This document shows positions 48,501 through 59,978 of a stretch of DNA of 64,000 bases, piece by piece. The stretch is from Ascochyta rabiei (lineage: Eukaryota; Ascomycota; Dothideomycetes; Pleosporales; Didymellaceae), in contig NC_082415.1 of the NCBI RefSeq assembly GCF_004011695.2, positions 1,550,001-1,614,000 on the forward strand. Direction: 5' to 3'. The notes under the pieces are model-generated. The model was not told the DNA's origin and ran no database searches. It saw only the letters and a list, made by a program, of their open reading frames with translations. Position numbers and translations under genes: made by a program. The first letter of the stretch is position 1, and every line of letters starts with the position of its first letter.

Positions 48501-51500
48501 ACAAACATGCTTAGCAAACAACGCCTCCTACAGAGAGAACTAGCAACAAGCCCTACAACTACATACATATAGAAAAGGGACTACCTAATTACTAGAAATA
48601 GCTACCTACAAACAGTAAAAGCAGCAAAACGTAACCACTAGAATTAATACCTAGAAAAAGAGGACATAAAATTAATCTTTAAGGCAATATCCTATACTAG
48701 AACTGTAGGTAACTAAAGCATACCTGCTATACAAGGCCCTAGGGGAATAGAGGACTCCTTTTAAGGTAAGTGCTTAGCACTAAGAGACACTCTCTTCCCT
48801 AGACTACCTTCCTCTCAGCCTATAGAGTGGAGAACCTACTAAGAAGGTAGCTAGGAATAGCCACCCCTTACTAAAGAAGAGCTAGAACATGCCTGCTCGT
48901 TACAAATCTAAAGAAGCTCCCTAGAACTAGATGCAATAAACTAGGAGATTATTACTACAGTATATAAAGTAGAAACAGACTTATTCTTCTATATGTTCTC
49001 TACACTATTTAACTATAGATACTACCCTTAAATCTAAAAAAGAGTAACAGGAGTTATCCTTAAAAAGCTAAACAAACTAGACTATGCAGCCCCTAAAGCC
49101 TACAGGGTAATTACTCTCCTTAGCTGCCTAGGCAAAGTTACAGAAAGACTAGTAGCTAAACAGCTTAGCATACTAGCAGAAATAACTACCCTACTACACC
49201 CTTTATAACTAGGTAGAAGAGTATAGAAATTAGCTATAGACGCCTCTATACTGCTGCTAAACTAAGTGTAAGAATAAAGGAAACTAAAGCGTATAATAAC
49301 TACAGTGTTCCTAGACATTAAAGGAGCCTTTAACCACGTCTTACTAGGCTAACTACTTACTATCCTATAACAACTAAAGCTACCTTACAGCCTAATAGCC
49401 TAGATCTAATCCTTCCTCTCTAGACGCTAACTACAACTGTCCTTTAATAGAGAAACAGAAGAATTTAGTAATATAAACGCTAGAATCCTATAAGAAAGCC
49501 CTGTCTTACCTATTCTATTCCTGATATATATTAGACCTCTATTCTAGTTAATTACAAACTACTCGCTGTCCTACCTAGACGACCTAGCTATTACAGTATT
49601 GTCTACTAGCCTAAGGAAAAATATCTGCCTACTAGAAAGAGATATAGCCAGCCTATTTGCAAAAGGATCTAGCTGTGTAATACAGTTTAATGCGCTAAAA
49701 ACTAAACTTATCTACTTTACTACAAGCTAAAAAGCAGAAACCTACACTCTTACCCTACTAGACAGGTCTACTATAACACTAAGAAAGACTGTTAAATAGC
49801 TAGGAATCTACTTTAACAACAGGCTCTACTTTAAGGAGCATGCTGCCACAAGGATTAGCTAAGTAAGAAACGCCTTCTATAGAATGTGCAGACTAGCAAA
49901 TAGTAGTAAAGGCCTTATACCTACTACTCTCTAATAAATATACTTAGCCTGTGTTACTAGCATAGCAGACTATAGATGCCAGGTCTTCTAGAAGCAACAA
50001 GCTAGAATAGCAAAACAACTACAAGGACTACAGAACCTAGCACTTAGGAAAATCTTAGGCACCTTCTAAACCTTACCTATAATTCCCTTAGAGGTAGAGG
50101 TAGCACTAGCCCCTCCTACAATAAGGCTAAACACTGCAATAAGAAAGTACGCCTTTAGAGCTAGGAAGCTCCTAAAGAACTACCCTATCTACACTGCTAC
50201 AACACAGCTAAAATCCACCCTACAAAACACAGACCTAGACTCTAGCACAGAGCAAAGAGAGGTTAACTGTACTAGGCTAAGAATAGGACCTCCTATATAG
50301 CTTATGCAAATTACATAGTCTATAGAAAAAGCTATGCCTAGCATAAGAGAAGGGAAACTAAAAGACTTCTACTTCTGCCCCTAGAACAAGGCTATTGCAT
50401 ACTAAACAGAAATCTTAAAACTACTAAAAGAAGAAGAAGTAAAAGCACATAAAACACAGATGCTATAGAAAGTAGGAAGTAATTTACTAGCTATCTACAC
50501 AGACGCTTCCTCTATAGAGGGAGGCCTAGGGATAGAAGTAGGAATTACAGTCCTAGACTACAACCAAGAGCCTAAGGAAATCTACACTATAAACTACAAT
50601 ATTAGTAAAGGCTAAATTGTACACAACAGAGAACTAGAAAGAATAACAAGAGGCTTTAAAATTGCAGCTACTATAGCTACTATAGGATAGGACGTCTAAG
50701 TCTTTACAGACAACTAGGCAGCTATCCTAAGACTAAAAACTCCTTTAAACAAGCCTAGACAGGCTTAGCAAATACGCTGCATAAAGGCAGCTAAAACTAT
50801 TAAAGATAAAGGAGCCACAATAAGCCTTAAATGGACCCCTGGCCACTAAGACATTGCAGGAAACAAGAAAGCAGACCTTCTAGCAAAAGAAGCAACAAAA
50901 ACGAGGCCTACCTCTAACACCACAAGCATTGCTATAACTAGAATCTAAGTTAAAGCTATTATAACAGACAAATGGGTTTACAAACTAGTTACCTACAAAG
51001 CTAAAGCAATCCTAAGGAAAACAGACACCTACGCAGTAAAATACTAGCTAGGACTAATAAACAGAATAAAACTACCTAAAAATACTAAACAAGAGGTAGC
51101 AAGTGCCTACTACTAACTAAAACTAGGACATAGATATAATAAAGGATACCTCTACAACATACAGAAGGTAGATAGCAATAGATATATCTGCAGCTACACA
51201 TAAACAACTTAACACCTCCTACTTAGCTATAAAGAATACAAACAAGTAAGAAAAATAATGCAGGACAGCCTACAAGGACAAAAACTCTTAATGTAACTAC
51301 TACTGCACACAACCTAGGGAATTCTAGCTACTCTAGCTTTTATTTTAGACACTAGAATAGGCACCTGTAAGTGGTACCTACAACAAACAACAGACACCTA
51401 AAAATGCTGTTAACCCCCTAGAGCATAGGCTCTCACTACAGGACTCTGAGCTCATATTTACTATCTCCTTTTACAATTACGCTCCTTAAATTACTAGAGT

Positions 51501-51570
51501 AGCTTAAATGCTCTCGTCTTATATAGTCTTAGACTTACACAGGACGTTAAACTTATAAATTAAATTAAAT
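45550..51570 (+). mobile_element. Tad1-like LINE retrotransposon (RIP-mutated)
   Basis: About 6 kb, plus orientation. ORF1, a gag-like region, lies around 45600-47200. ORF2 has an endonuclease part with a GDFNTYYP block near 47690-47715, then FYRPN and LGILFTMTTPRTQ. Reverse transcriptase follows: RVITLLSCLGKVTERLVAKQL, LDIKGAFNHV, and SYLDDLAITVLS at about 49570. RNase H (FTDN...AAILRLKTPLNKPRQA, LKWTPGH) lies at about 50480-50900, and a degraded Cys-rich end near 51180. Nearly all Trp codons are TAG and many Gln codons TAA. The 3' end GTCTTAGACTTACACAGGACG matches the minus-strand fragment at 32436-33466. A 222-bp insertion splits the endonuclease region. Confidence 0.82.
47742..47963. mobile_element. 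222-bp non-RIP insertion inside the LINE
   Basis: Normal-composition sequence starting TGAACAGGAG and ending GTGCACCGGCAC, flanked by direct ACTAT on both sides (47737-47741 and 47964-47968). Removing it and one ACTAT restores the LINE frame. It contains small AGGTA and GATG repeats and a twice-used ATTACCGAGGT word. Size, TG start and 5-bp duplication suggest a solo LTR or a small non-autonomous LTR element. No coding region is seen. Confidence 0.7.
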
Positions 51571-52210
51571 CATATCAAACCACACGCAATAGACCTTGCC
51601 TAGGCAGATCTAAGATACTATCTAATACGCAGAAGAAGCTCCTACACTGCGCAACGCAAAAGAATCTCTAGATTACCTACTCTAAGCTTGCTAAAGTCAC
51701 CTAGATTACCCTACCTAACAACACTACTACCTACAAGCTAAGCAAGTTCACTATCTATTGCGCACTTAAGTAATACTATATAACCTATTAGAGGAGTAAA
51801 AAGAGGCCTAAACCTACTTGTAGACATGCTCTCTAGCGTCTTTAGTTTGCTTAAAAGTATTAGACGTTTAATTAGCGTTAGCACACAGTTACGTTTAGTA
51901 ATAAGTGCTCTGTTTAGAAGGGCTCTAGCTATAAACAGCAGTAGGTGTTTTGCTACAACAATAAGAGATAGAAGCTAAGGATAATTACTAGGATCTCTAC
52001 TAGTTGTCTACCTGCTTAGATAGTGTAGGGAGCTATATAGCTAGATGCAGAGGGTAGACTACAGCAGAGTCCACTTATTAATATAGAGAGGGATCCTAAT
52101 ACTCTACGTGGTGGCTATAGCAGCTAAAGTTACATTAAAACACTTAAGAAAGGTCTCTTACCTTACTATTGTAAGTCTTAGTTTTTTATGCAGGATAACT
52201 CGCATATACA
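51571..52210. other. Unassigned RIP-mutated relic
   Basis: TA-rich decayed DNA between the LINE 3' end and an LTR-like repeat. A helix-turn-helix-like translation near 51650-51770 is too broken to name. Confidence 0.35.
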
Positions 52211-52365
52211 TGTTATGGACTAGCCTTAGAGTAGGATGTAATAAGGGTTGATATGGTATTGTATCTCTTAAGGAGGTAACACGTCGCGTGTCCTTCTAAT
52301 ATGTCTGTAGGGCACGTAACCGTCCTGTCTTGCTTAAGGCTTAGACAAGGTCTAAGCCTATAACA
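52211..52365 (+). repeat. 155-bp LTR-like repeat, inverted relative to 56078-56232
   Basis: Begins TGTTATGGACTAGCC and ends GTCTAAGCCTATAACA. Its reverse complement matches 56078-56232 over the whole length, with differences mostly transitions. Confidence 0.8.
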
Positions 52366-55300
52366 TACCTTCTTTCCCTATCTCTCCTAGGCTGTATATA
52401 CTTTTATTAGGTCCTTTCTATATTTAGTATAGCCTAGGGGATGCTAGTAGCAGGTAAACTCTAGAGCTAGTTGTATTTGCGTAAGGGTCTAGCTCTTAGT
52501 AGGTTAGCTGCTTGTCTAGTCTGTAGTTTACCTAGGGTAGTCCCTATACGCACCTAGGTTGTTTTTGTTTTACCTAGCGCACCTACCTAAGTTAGACACT
52601 GTACTACTCTACGCTTCTGCCTAACCTACCTATAACTTACCTACCTAATTTTTTGTACGCACCTTTACTCTACCTGCTATATCTGTTATTACCTCTAGTT
52701 ATAGCTATTAGGCTACTAGTTAAGGAGCTAGTGGTCCCCCTAGAGGGGGCGGTTGTAGTCTGCTATAGTCCCTCCCCTCTGCCTACAACATACCCCTGGT
52801 ATTTCTTGTCTATAGTTTCTAATCTAGTTACAGGACCTAACTATATACATAGAAAGCTTATTACTATTATATAGGCAACTACAAAGTTAAGGGTAACTTA
52901 GATAATAAGGACCTAGTCCCTGTCTCTGCTAGCGCCGTCCTGTGCCGCCCCTGCCGCCTCCTTACTATTCTTACTAGCTGGTCTTGTAAGTGCCTGCGTC
53001 TGTTATAGGTCTGCTCGCCCGCTAATTCCTTCTACAGCTAACTGCGTTCTGGGCGCCAGCAAGACCCGCTGTACCTGCGCCAAGCGCAAGCGTGTTTGTG
53101 TTCATGACGACGACCTCTTTGCGTACCAGGGCCTGGTGTACTAACCGCTGACACCGAAACTGGGGTCATTATCCTATGGACCCCCCCTGACCTCCCATTG
53201 TGGTCCTGTTCCTAGCGGCTTAGCGCATCTGGTTGGGCTGCAAGGCGCCCTAGGCGGAAGCAAAGGTGGAAACGGAACTTTAACAGCTCCTCTGCCTAGC
53301 AGTGCTGCCTCTTACTTAGCCTGCGAGCTGTAGTAAAGTACTAGAGATTCTTATAGTTAGTTAGGATGGTAAACAGCCTAGTAACAGACCCTAATTTAGC
53401 TGCCTAGACCCCTAGGCACTTCATAACAGCAGTTAACTTCTTATTATAGATAGTGTAGTTCTATTATTCTGTTATAAGTGTAGTAGATTAGTATGCTATA
53501 GGGCAAAGCACCTTCCTATACTATTAAGAAAGGCAGCTGCCTAACGCCTTACTAGAGCAGTCTGCCTCTAGTAGTGTCTCTTACTTAGGGTCCTACTAGG
53601 CTAGGACTAGTTCTGTTATAAATGTGTTCTTTAGCTAGTAGAACGCTACATCCTCCTCCTGCCCCTACTAGAACAGGATATCCTTCCCTGTAAGTTAATT
53701 AAGTAGGGTAGTAATATTAGAGAAGGCTAGAATTACGTCCTAGTAGAAGTTAGCAAACCCTAGGAAACTGTAGACCCCGCATAAAGACTATAGGGCTTCC
53801 TAATTACAGATAGCCTTAACGTCCTTAGGATTAGAATAAATATTCTTTCTAGCTTCTATAATATATCTTAGGTAGTATGCCTCCTTTACTCTAAATACGC
53901 ACTTCTTAGAATCTAAATACAGCCCTGCATTACGTAGGAGCGTAAGAACTCTGCTAACTTTCCCTAAGTAGTCTGTTCTAGACCTGCTACTATAAATAAG
54001 GATATTATCTAGGTACATAGTAGTATAGTTGCCTAAAATCTCCTAAAGCGCGCTATTAATGTAACGCTAGAAGGACGCTAGTGCTCTAGCTAGGCTAAAT
54101 AGGCAGACTAGCTACTTAAAGAGCCTAAAACAAGTACAGAACGCAGTAAGGTGCTTATCTCCTTCTGTAACATAAATCTAGTAAAATACTACATAGACAT
54201 TAACCTAAGAGAACTAGCAGGCACCCTCTAGTGTACGCAACGTCTTCTTAATAAGAGGAAGTAGGTACTAGTTAGTAATTATAATGCTATTAAGTGCGTA
54301 ATAGTCTATGTATATACGCTACCTACTAAAGGACTTTTTAACTAGTAGGACTAGGGCCCCTGCTAGGGAAGAGGAGGCGCAGATCTACCCCTTATCTATT
54401 AGTGCTAACACCTGCTTCTGTAGCTTAAGTAGCTAGTCCCTTAGCATGTTATACAGAGGGCCCTAGGGTAGAGGCTCCTTCTTTCTAGACTAGTTGCGTT
54501 ATAACTATATGTGGTAATTTATCTAGCCCCTATATAGGGGAAAGCTAGAGGCCTTACTCTTATTAAATAGGTCCTAAAACTAGACTAACTTAGGGGGGAG
54601 AGAGTCTACCTCCTCTGCTGTCCCTTACGCTCCTAGGGATTAGACTAAGAGGATTTTAGTAATGTTGTAGAGGCTTATAGAGACAAACTAGTCCCTAGGC
54701 AGGTGCTTCTAGAGCCTATTAGCTAGAGTCTTATTAAACTTAGTTACTAATAGAAGAGCTACGTAAACATTTACTATATACTGTAAGGACTTATAGACTA
54801 TAAAGTTCCCTACCTTTTATATCCTTAGAGTGCCCTTTTCTGCGTCTAATACTACACCCTCTTGTTAAAGCTAGAGCTTCCCTAAAATAATATCCTAGCT
54901 TAGACCTAGCACTACGTAGGCTACAGCCTGCAAGTGCTACCTATCTAAGTTATACCTAAACAGGACTAAACAGGAGATAACAGACTTCCTACTAGTGCCT
55001 ACTACTTACACTAAGCATTATAGCAGCACCTTAATAAAGTCTCTTCTAAAGCGTATAGTAAAGTTATTGCTTACTATACTAAAGCATTTATACCCTAAGT
55101 CTACTAGCATATTAGCCTAAATTACCCTATTAATAAATAATAGAATGTAGAATAGTAGCTTGTCTATAGAGTCTGTAATAGCTCCTCTAGCAGCCTGTTA
55201 TGCCTCTACACTAGTAGTCTCCCCTACTAATATGCTTCTACAGCGCTCCTAACTTAGACTTATATTAGAAGTAGCTAGTTTCTACTATATAAACTAGCCT

Positions 55301-56077
55301 CTTCCTTACGTAAGATTATTACTGCCTGCACTGTAGTTACTACTATATTAGCGTAATCCTAGTAAATATATCCCTTTTTACTGCAACAGGTATATAGGTT
55401 AGCCTTCTAGCGTTACTAAAATACCTTATTAGGAACCTACGTAGCCTAGTTAGGAGTAGACTACTTCTTACTCCTACGCTTAGCACTGCTGCTAGTGCGC
55501 ACTACAGACACAACTGTTATCTTAACGTTACTATCCCTGTTACGCTTAGGCAGCGCCTAGGTAGGGCTGTAGCGTAGCTAGTTTTCTATAGCTATAGTCT
55601 TAACGTCTATAGAAATAGACTTATACTCTATAATAGCTATATTATAATCTATATAAGTTACTTCTTAGTTTATTACTATATTACAGATATTTGCGTTTAG
55701 GGCCTAGCAGAGCTTTAATAGGCACTACTCTCTGTCTTAGTAGAGGCTGTTACTTTACACTAGTAGCTGCTTAAACTAGATAAAAAAGTCTAAGAACAAC
55801 TTGTTAGGACCCTAACAGACGCTTTCTAGTTTTGCCTAGGCCTGTTCCTAGCTATAGTTGTTGCGGTAGCAGAATTCTAGGTATGCTAGGAAGTCCTCTA
55901 GGCTCTACACACCTTAGGTACTCCTAATCTTATAGAATAGAGCTATATCTTATTACATAGATGTACTAAGCTAGGACTATATAAAGGTAAATATGTCCTA
56001 TAGTCTACCTATACCTTGTATTCTATTATAACCTACTACACCTTAAATAAGGACTTGTCTCTAGTAAAGGCCTTACC
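52366..56077 (-). mobile_element. Gypsy-type retrotransposon, minus strand, incomplete
   Basis: The minus strand starts with gag next to the 155-bp LTR at 56078-56232. It continues through a decayed protease zone to reverse transcriptase at about 54600-53800 (YLDNILIYSSRSRTDYLGK at the 53800-54018 open stretch), then RNase H to about 53040. The RNase H to linker part at 53035-53290 is strikingly GC-rich and nearly free of RIP change. After about 53030 only some 670 bp of TA-rich DNA remain, with no integrase seen, so the 3' part is missing or replaced. Expected length is 6-7 kb; 3.7 kb is present. Confidence 0.7.
53035..53290 (-). other. GC-rich, RIP-sparing patch within the gypsy element
   Basis: Composition jumps from TA-rich to clearly GC-rich for about 255 bp. 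On the minus strand it is in frame with the upstream RNase H remnant and carries the usual RNase H C-terminal context ending in PDALSR. It is therefore part of the element, not an insertion, unless a related intact copy was patched in. Confidence 0.6.
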
Positions 56078-56232
56078 TGTTATGGGCTTAGACCTTGTCT
56101 AAGCCTTAAGCGAGACCGGGCGGTTACGTGCCCCACAGACATATTAGAAGGACACGCAATGTGTTACCTCCTTAAGAGATATAATACTATATTAACCCTT
56201 ATTATATCCTACCCTAAGGCTAGTCTATAACA
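56078..56232 (-). repeat. 155-bp LTR of the minus-strand gypsy element
   Basis: On the plus strand it begins TGTTATGGGCTTAGACC and ends CTAGTCTATAACA. On the minus strand it is followed at once by a GGTAAGGCC word and the gag region, the position expected of a 5' LTR. It is an inverted copy of 52211-52365. Confidence 0.75.
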
Positions 56233-56995
56233 TTTGTATCTCTTCTTCTAGGAGAACAGCTAGCACTGGTACTATGTCAGCCAGCTCCTAGAATAACCCC
56301 TTAGACAAATCTGTCCCCTTAACCCTTTAGGAATTTATAGCCTAGATATTGTAGTTTATAATAAACTTATAGTAAGCCTTAACTACTACTAATAAGTGTA
56401 TAGTATTACTTAAACGTAATAACTCTAATATACATGTGTTTATAGAGTCCCTAGCACAAACAGCTAATGCCTATGCTAGACCTACGTCTATAGTCCTATT
56501 ATCCTCCTTAGGAGTAACGCTGTACCTATTAACGTCTACCCTAGCCCCTAACCTGCCTTATAAAGCGCTGTTTTTAGCGTCTACCCTAAGCCTACATGCC
56601 CCTATATAGACGTCTACAGCCTATAGGAAACCTCTTCCTATAGGTAAGGCCTTTATTAGAGACAAGTCCTTATTTAAAGCGTAGTAGGTTATAATAGAAC
56701 ATTAGCTGTAGGTAGAAATGTTCTTTATTAGTAGGCTATAGGACATGTTTGCCTTTATATAGTCCTAGCTTAGTACGTCTATGTAATAAGATATAGCTCT
56801 GTTCTATAAGATTAGGGGTACCTAAGGTGTGTAGAGCCTAGAGGACTTCCTAGCATACCTAGAATTCTGCTACAGCAACAACTATAGCTAGGAACAGGCC
56901 TAGGCAAAACAAGAAAGCGTCTGTTAGGGCCCTAACAAGTTGTTCTTAGACTTTTTTATCTAGTTTAAGCAGCTACTAGGGCAAAGTAGCGGCCT
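56233..56995 (+). mobile_element. Head-to-head gypsy 5' fragment (leader and start of gag)
   Basis: From about 56645 (GTAAGGCCTTTATTAGAGAC) to about 56975 this is an inverted copy of the gag start at 55780-56075. The preceding 56233-56640 is probably the leader and LTR of this second, plus-oriented copy; it differs from the 155-bp LTR. The copy is cut at 56996 by the next element. Confidence 0.6.
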
Positions 56996-58114
56996 TGTCA
57001 CGAGTATTCTCCCCACGCCGGGAGATACCTCGGCCAGGTCCTAGGCCAAGCCTAGGGACCTACTGGCCACACACGTATATAATATTCACAAACCTTAAGA
57101 TTATTTATTAAGGATTTGTCTTATCTCTTAAATATTACCCTATTATTTGTCCTATCTTGCTCTGCTCTATTACCTGCCTACAGCGCCCTTATAATTTAAA
57201 TCCTTTATACTCCTCTTAGAACAGGTAGCTAATTAGCAGCAGAGGAGCGGGAAAAACCTAGCTATTACGATGGCAGGAGGACGACACAACCTCTGCTTAA
57301 CCACTAGCAACGTAGAAGAGCTACCCCCTTGCAATGACCCTAGTTAGGAGCCGGACGCTTAACAACGCAACAACGCACTTAGGGTGTCGCTATTGCCTAT
57401 AGAGCTACCACTTAACCCTTACATTAGGGGCGAGTTAGACGCTACAACAGTAGGCGTTATAACACTAGATATTCTAACGCTACGCGCTACACAACCTGCA
57501 ATAGAATTGCTGTAAGCTTCTATCCTGTTGTTGCTAGAAGCACTTAATAAGGTAGAACTGTCTAGCGCCACTAAGCAGGAGATTAAAATCTAGTAATAAT
57601 AATTTAACTAGGCAGTTAAAACCCTGCAACAGACGCATGCCAGACAAGCACTAGGTAGCTAACACCTAGCGTTTAATAAGGCTAGCAGAATAATACAAGT
57701 CCTTAACAATGTTTAGCCTAAGCTAAAACTTAGGACAGACAACAAGCCTCTATTAACCTAGTAGGTAGACTAGTAGATTAAGGATATAGACACAGCGTTC
57801 TAGTATACTTAAGTACTTAAAGACTCTATAACCTGTACCTACTAGATTATAGGCACTATCTACTATAGTGTCTACTAGGAATTAATTTAACAACGTAATA
57901 ACAAGGGATTAATTTAGACCTAGGCTAACCTCTACGTAGAAGAGGAGTAGCTTGTCTAAGACCTAGTCTTTATACAGTATAAAACCTATAATAAGTACTT
58001 TAACTATAAGTAGAAGTCTAATAATTTAGTTAACACCTTTCTAATAAAGTTAAATAAGCAGGAGTCTCTACTGCCCTGTAACTTTGCAAAGTTTATAGAC
58101 AGTAGTAACAGCTA

Positions 58115-59978
58115 ACGTACCCCACAGGCGAGCCGCTTAACAGGCGAGCCGCTCACTTTTGCCAAGCCCCCACCAAACTCCACCCTATTATGGCCTAAAA
58201 CAACCTAGTTTATTGCTGTAAAGTGCAGTATGGCCTGTAATACTATTTAGAAACTACTTCTACCTCTTTCTAACACGTTCGCGCGTTGTGTCCTGTCTGA
58301 TTGCACTGTTCACAGCGTCTTTAGGAGGGCTTACCTCCTTTAGCGCGTACCTGCTTCTTTGCCTTCTTCCTATTACTACGCGCCCTAAACTCCTTCAGAG
58401 TTGTTAATTATAGGCCATCCTTAACTGTTAGGGTCCCTTCTGCCTAAACTTGCTTTCTTTTGTGTAATTTTTGTTATATAGCTGCCTTATTAGCAGCTTA
58501 AAGCTAAGTAATCTCCTGTTGCGCCAACACTAGCTTATGCGCAATTATTGCGGCCCCTTTTGCTACCTTCTTAAACGCCTTAACTATAGAGGTAGGCGAA
58601 CTATCTATATACCTCTGAATCCTTGTCTTTACAAGCGTTAATTGCAACCTAAGTTTAAGGGTGTTGCTTAGGGTTTGCGACTGCCAGAGCTTGTTGTTAA
58701 CAGGTAGTGGTGGTGATAGAGTGCGCAACTTTATATCAAGGGCCATTATAACCTGGTCTGGGTCAAATAGGACCAATCCAGCACCTCAGAACCCTCCCTA
58801 GATGTTCTTAGAAGTAATTGCAGCATTGTAGGCGCGTATAAAGCATGGCAGGAACTCTGTCTTTATAATATAGTTAATCTAGTTGCGTATAAGTATTTTA
58901 GCTTAGCGCCTATACGCCTTCTTTAAAGCAGCAAAACAACCTACATTAAGGGGCTGTGTAAGGTGTAATAAGTGAGGAGGCAAACAGAGAGCAATAATCT
59001 TGTTATCCTTACAGTATTGCTGGAATTTAAGAGAGTTGTGGCTCTTATAACTATTAATAATAAGCAAATAGTAGGTGCTAATAGTACGCTCCTTTATATG
59101 CCTGTTAAAGTGCTTTAACCAGTTAAGACCAAGCTTGTTAGTAGTCCAGCCGTTATTAGAGACTCTAATAACCCAGTTATAAGGCAGATCCTCTTCTTTG
59201 TACCAGGCAGAGAGGTAGTAGTAGGCTTTAAAGATAAGGAAGGCCAGAATAGCCTATCCTTTGGCATTGATGCTCACTATAGCCGTAGCCCACTCTTAGT
59301 TGCCTGGCTGGATAGCCTTTAGCCAACCCTGTCGTTCTAAAGCTGTAATAACTGCTCCTAGGGAGATCTGGCCTATTATGAAGCCTGTCTTGTCGAAGTT
59401 GTACGTGTCTTCATCCTAGATGCCATACTTAGCTTTAATGTTAGCTACCAGGCCAAACTAGCCCTGTAGAACCTTAGAATCCTTACAGAGGGCTCTCTTG
59501 TAGTTGTACTTGCGATTAAACTTGACTTTAAGCTCTAGGTGTTGCTTAACAAACGTACTAGGCCAGTTTACGCTAATAGGGCCCAGATTGCGCTTAGCGC
59601 GCAAAGAATTGGCCATAGTAGCTACATCTAAGAGCTGAGGGGAAAATCCTCGCGCATCTAGCTTAAGAACATGCTTAATAATCACCTCCTTCTTATTATT
59701 GTCCAGCTTCTGTGAGTTGGCTATAGAATCTGTGCGTGAAGGTCGTCCTGTGTGTTAGTTGCTTAGTGTCTTTTGAGGGACCCTGTAGATAGCTGCAGCG
59801 CGTCGCTAAGAGAGATTCGCGTCTTGTTTAAGAGCCTGGAGCGCAAGCTGTATCTAAGCTTCCTTTAACGCGTCTAAATGGTGTTGTTAAGAAGACATTA
59901 GTGTAGGAGGAGAAGTTTGGTGGGGGCTTAGCAAAAGTGAGCGGCTCGCCTGTTGAGCGCCTTGCCCGTAGGGTACGT
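58115..59978 (-). mobile_element. Pogo/Fot1-like DNA transposon, copy 3 (RIP-mutated)
   Basis: Length 1864 bp, with TA duplications at 58113-58114 and 59979-59980, inserted in the gag region of the gypsy element. The TIR starts ACGTACCCCACAGG with the doubled GGCGAGCCGCT motif. Transposase is on the minus strand: the helix-turn-helix region is at 59458-59685 (ISVNWPSTFVKQHLELKVKFN) and the C-terminal open stretch at 58504-58776. It is nearly identical to copy 2 at 22042-23905, including the positions of premature stops. Confidence 0.92.

Noticed and set aside
52653..52874. 73-codon hydrophobic plus-strand frame
   Set aside because: It lies in RIP-mutated repeat DNA; Leu/Tyr/Ile richness follows from TA-rich sequence.
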